Below, in pieces: positions 6,549-7,416 of a stretch of DNA of 7,416 nt (the stretch's first letter is position 1; each line of letters opens with the position of its first letter). Location: positions 1 through 7,416 of the forward strand of contig JANPGO010000121.1 of NCBI GenBank assembly GCA_031423995.1. The letters are read 5' to 3'. Position numbers and translations under genes: made by a program. This DNA comes from STC-74 sp031423995 (GTDB lineage: Bacteria; Patescibacteriota; Gracilibacteria; BD1-5; UBA2023). The notes under the pieces are model-generated. The model was not told the DNA's origin. It did not search any database and saw only the letters and a list, made by a program, of their open reading frames with translations.

Positions 6549-6576
6549 ATTGTAGGGAAAAGTTGCTTTTTTCCAA
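6549..6576 (-). promoter_or_regulatory. Likely rnhB promoter, near-leaderless
   Basis: On the minus strand a -35 TTGGAA (6571-6576) and a -10 TACAAT (6549-6554) have a 16-base spacer. Eight bases separate the -10 from the ATG at 6540, so transcription should begin at or next to the start codon. Confidence 0.6.
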
Positions 6577-6590
6577 GTTTTCTCTACTAT
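6563..6590 (+). promoter_or_regulatory. Likely rnpB promoter
   Basis: A -35 TTGCTT (6563-6568) and a -10 TACTAT (6585-6590) have a 16-base spacer. A start about 7 bases downstream falls at 6597, exactly where the terminal helix of the RNase P RNA begins. Its -35 lies inside the spacer of the opposing rnhB promoter. Confidence 0.55.
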
Positions 6591-6596
6591 CGAATC

Positions 6597-7034
6597 GCTC
6601 TCACGAACCCCGAGTGAGATACACGCGTCCCGAGTAATCGGGATGAGGAAAGTCTGGACATCATCCGAAAGGAGAAGAGCTAACGGCTCTGGTTTCTCAG
6701 TATATCGAAAGTGGGAAATACGGACAGTGTCACAGAGACAATACTACCCACTTCGGTGGAAAAAGGTGAAAAGTCATCTGGTGTATTCATCTTCATCATA
6801 CGATACATTCGTAGTGAAAGAAAAAATGCTACAGATGAATCCTCTCGAGCTTGCAAGAGTGAAAGATGGAGTGATAAACCCTCTCTGATGCAAAAGGAAT
6901 GGTGCTCGTATTGATAATGGCTTTCGGATCAGTCAATGCGTGCATACCTTGCTCGAGCCATGGGGCGACTCATGGCCTAGATAGATGTGTATCGAGATAC
7001 AGAATCCGGCTTATTAACTCGGGGAGACGAGAGC
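6597..7034 (+). ncRNA. rnpB: RNase P RNA (bacterial type A-like)
   Basis: Catalytic RNA that trims tRNA 5' leaders. The conserved core is plain: GAGGAAAGTCTGGACAT (from 6645) pairs as P4 with ACAGAATCCGGCTTA (from 7000). AGTGTCACAGAGACAATACTACC-like sequence near 6727 matches the conserved AGUGCCACAGAAA region. AAACCCTCTCTGATGCAAAAGG-like sequence near 6877 matches the ACCC...GAGCAA region. The ends are set by the closing helix GCTCTC (6597-6602) with GAGAGC (7029-7034), then CCCCGAGT (6608-6615) with ACTCGGGG (7017-7024). A P3-type hairpin TCCCGA-GTAA-TCGGGA follows at 6628-6643. At about 438 nt it is longer than many bacterial RNase P RNAs. Open frames across this region are coincidental. 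I see no terminator before the next gene at 7074. Confidence 0.95.
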
Positions 7035-7073
7035 AATATATCGGTAAGTAATTCACATCACTCTAAATATCCT

Positions 7074-7416
7074 ATGAAAAATATCATGTTAACTGGTATT
7101 CAAGGTTCCGGAAAATGAACCCAAGCTCGAAAGGTACTCGAGAAATATCCTGACTATGTTATTTTCGAAATGGGTTCGGAACTTCGAAAATTTGCAAAGA
7201 ATGGAACCAGAGATGGGGACACTGTCAATTCCATTCTTATCGCTGGTAACAAGGTATGACCTGAATATATCATTGAACTTTCTAAAAATTTCATCGAAAA
7301 GAATAAAGATAAAAGTATTTTGATCGATGGTGCTATCCGTGATAAGTTCCAAAATGACGCCATGGAGAAAGTATGGTGAGATTTCGATGTCATCTACTTC
7401 GAACTTGCTGAAGATA
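7074..7416 (+). CDS. Adenylate-kinase-like NMP kinase, C-terminal part outside window
   Basis: The first 114 residues of a P-loop nucleoside monophosphate kinase, most like adenylate kinase (ATP + AMP to 2 ADP). The Walker A motif is GIQGSGKGTQARK (8-20), and its Gly15 is a UGA codon, as are Gly62 and Gly102. NSILIAGNKVGPEYIIEL matches the family segment usually ending LVPDE. ILIDGAIRDKFQ stands where ILDGFPRTxxQ is normal, keeping the Asp, Gly and Arg. The usual STGDLLR of the AMP-binding region is replaced by FEMGSELR, so substrate choice could differ from standard Adk. The start is the only ATG directly before the P-loop. It lies 39 bases after rnpB with no terminator between, so read-through is likely. 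The LID region is beyond the window. A divergent lineage-specific Adk is most likely. Confidence 0.85.

Noticed and set aside
6628..6643. TCCCGA...TCGGGA in rnpB resembles TCCCGAATATTCGAGA in the folded tRNA-trailer element, suggesting a shared repeat
   Set aside because: Only about 8 bases are identical and the rnpB hairpin is a normal P3-type helix.
6643..6914. Two plus-strand frames inside rnpB
   Set aside because: The sequence is explained by the conserved RNase P RNA core and helices; the peptides have no features.
1..7416. CRISPR array, transposase, phage or toxin-antitoxin genes
   Set aside because: No regularly spaced repeats and no such protein motifs were seen on either strand.

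Overview
This window comes from a bacterium that reads UGA as glycine (genetic code 25), as known for the candidate phyla Gracilibacteria (BD1-5/GN02) and Absconditabacteria (SR1) of the CPR/Patescibacteria. Under the standard code almost every gene is broken into pieces. With UGA read as Gly, nine clean reading frames appear, together carrying 29 in-frame UGA codons. Several of these fall on glycines that are nearly invariant in their families (TopA, RNase HII, the adenylate kinase P-loop, the CsoR-type N-terminus). All seven complete genes end in TAA or TAG. I cannot decide between the two phyla from this window; the moderate GC content (about 40% by eye) would suit Gracilibacteria. Shine-Dalgarno motifs are absent, and two promoters sit so close to their start codons that leaderless mRNAs are likely.

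Layout: topA (minus, cut by the left edge at 1) lies divergent to a small lipoprotein gene (plus, 1459-1779). Between them are promoters, a perfect 19-bp palindrome and an unexplained GC-rich island. A 13-bp hairpin separates the lipoprotein gene from a convergent CsoR/RcnR-family regulator (minus, 1822-2088) that lacks the usual metal ligands. Next come a terminator-like hairpin, a structured element carrying a 23-bp copy of the tRNA-Ser 3' end, and tRNA-Ser(GGA) itself (minus, 2428-2515). A plus-strand cluster follows: a Jag/KhpB-type RNA-binding protein, a membrane-anchored TPR-like protein, and an IscA/HesB-type Fe-S protein, closed by a bidirectional terminator at 4676-4700. An exported coiled-coil protein (minus, 4725-5798) lies downstream of rnhB, encoding RNase HII (minus, 5827-6540). 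rnhB is divergent from the RNase P RNA gene rnpB (plus, about 6597-7034), and the two promoters interlock. An adenylate-kinase-like gene (plus, from 7074) runs off the right edge.

The content is largely housekeeping: DNA topology, RNA/DNA hybrid removal, tRNA maturation, Fe-S assembly, nucleotide balance and an envelope-related RNA-binding protein. A few lineage-specific envelope proteins are included. I found no phage, transposase, CRISPR or toxin-antitoxin system. The least explained pieces are the tRNA-Ser 3'-end duplication with its folded element, the GC-rich island upstream of topA, the ligand-less CsoR-family protein, and the 28-residue insertion in RNase HII.
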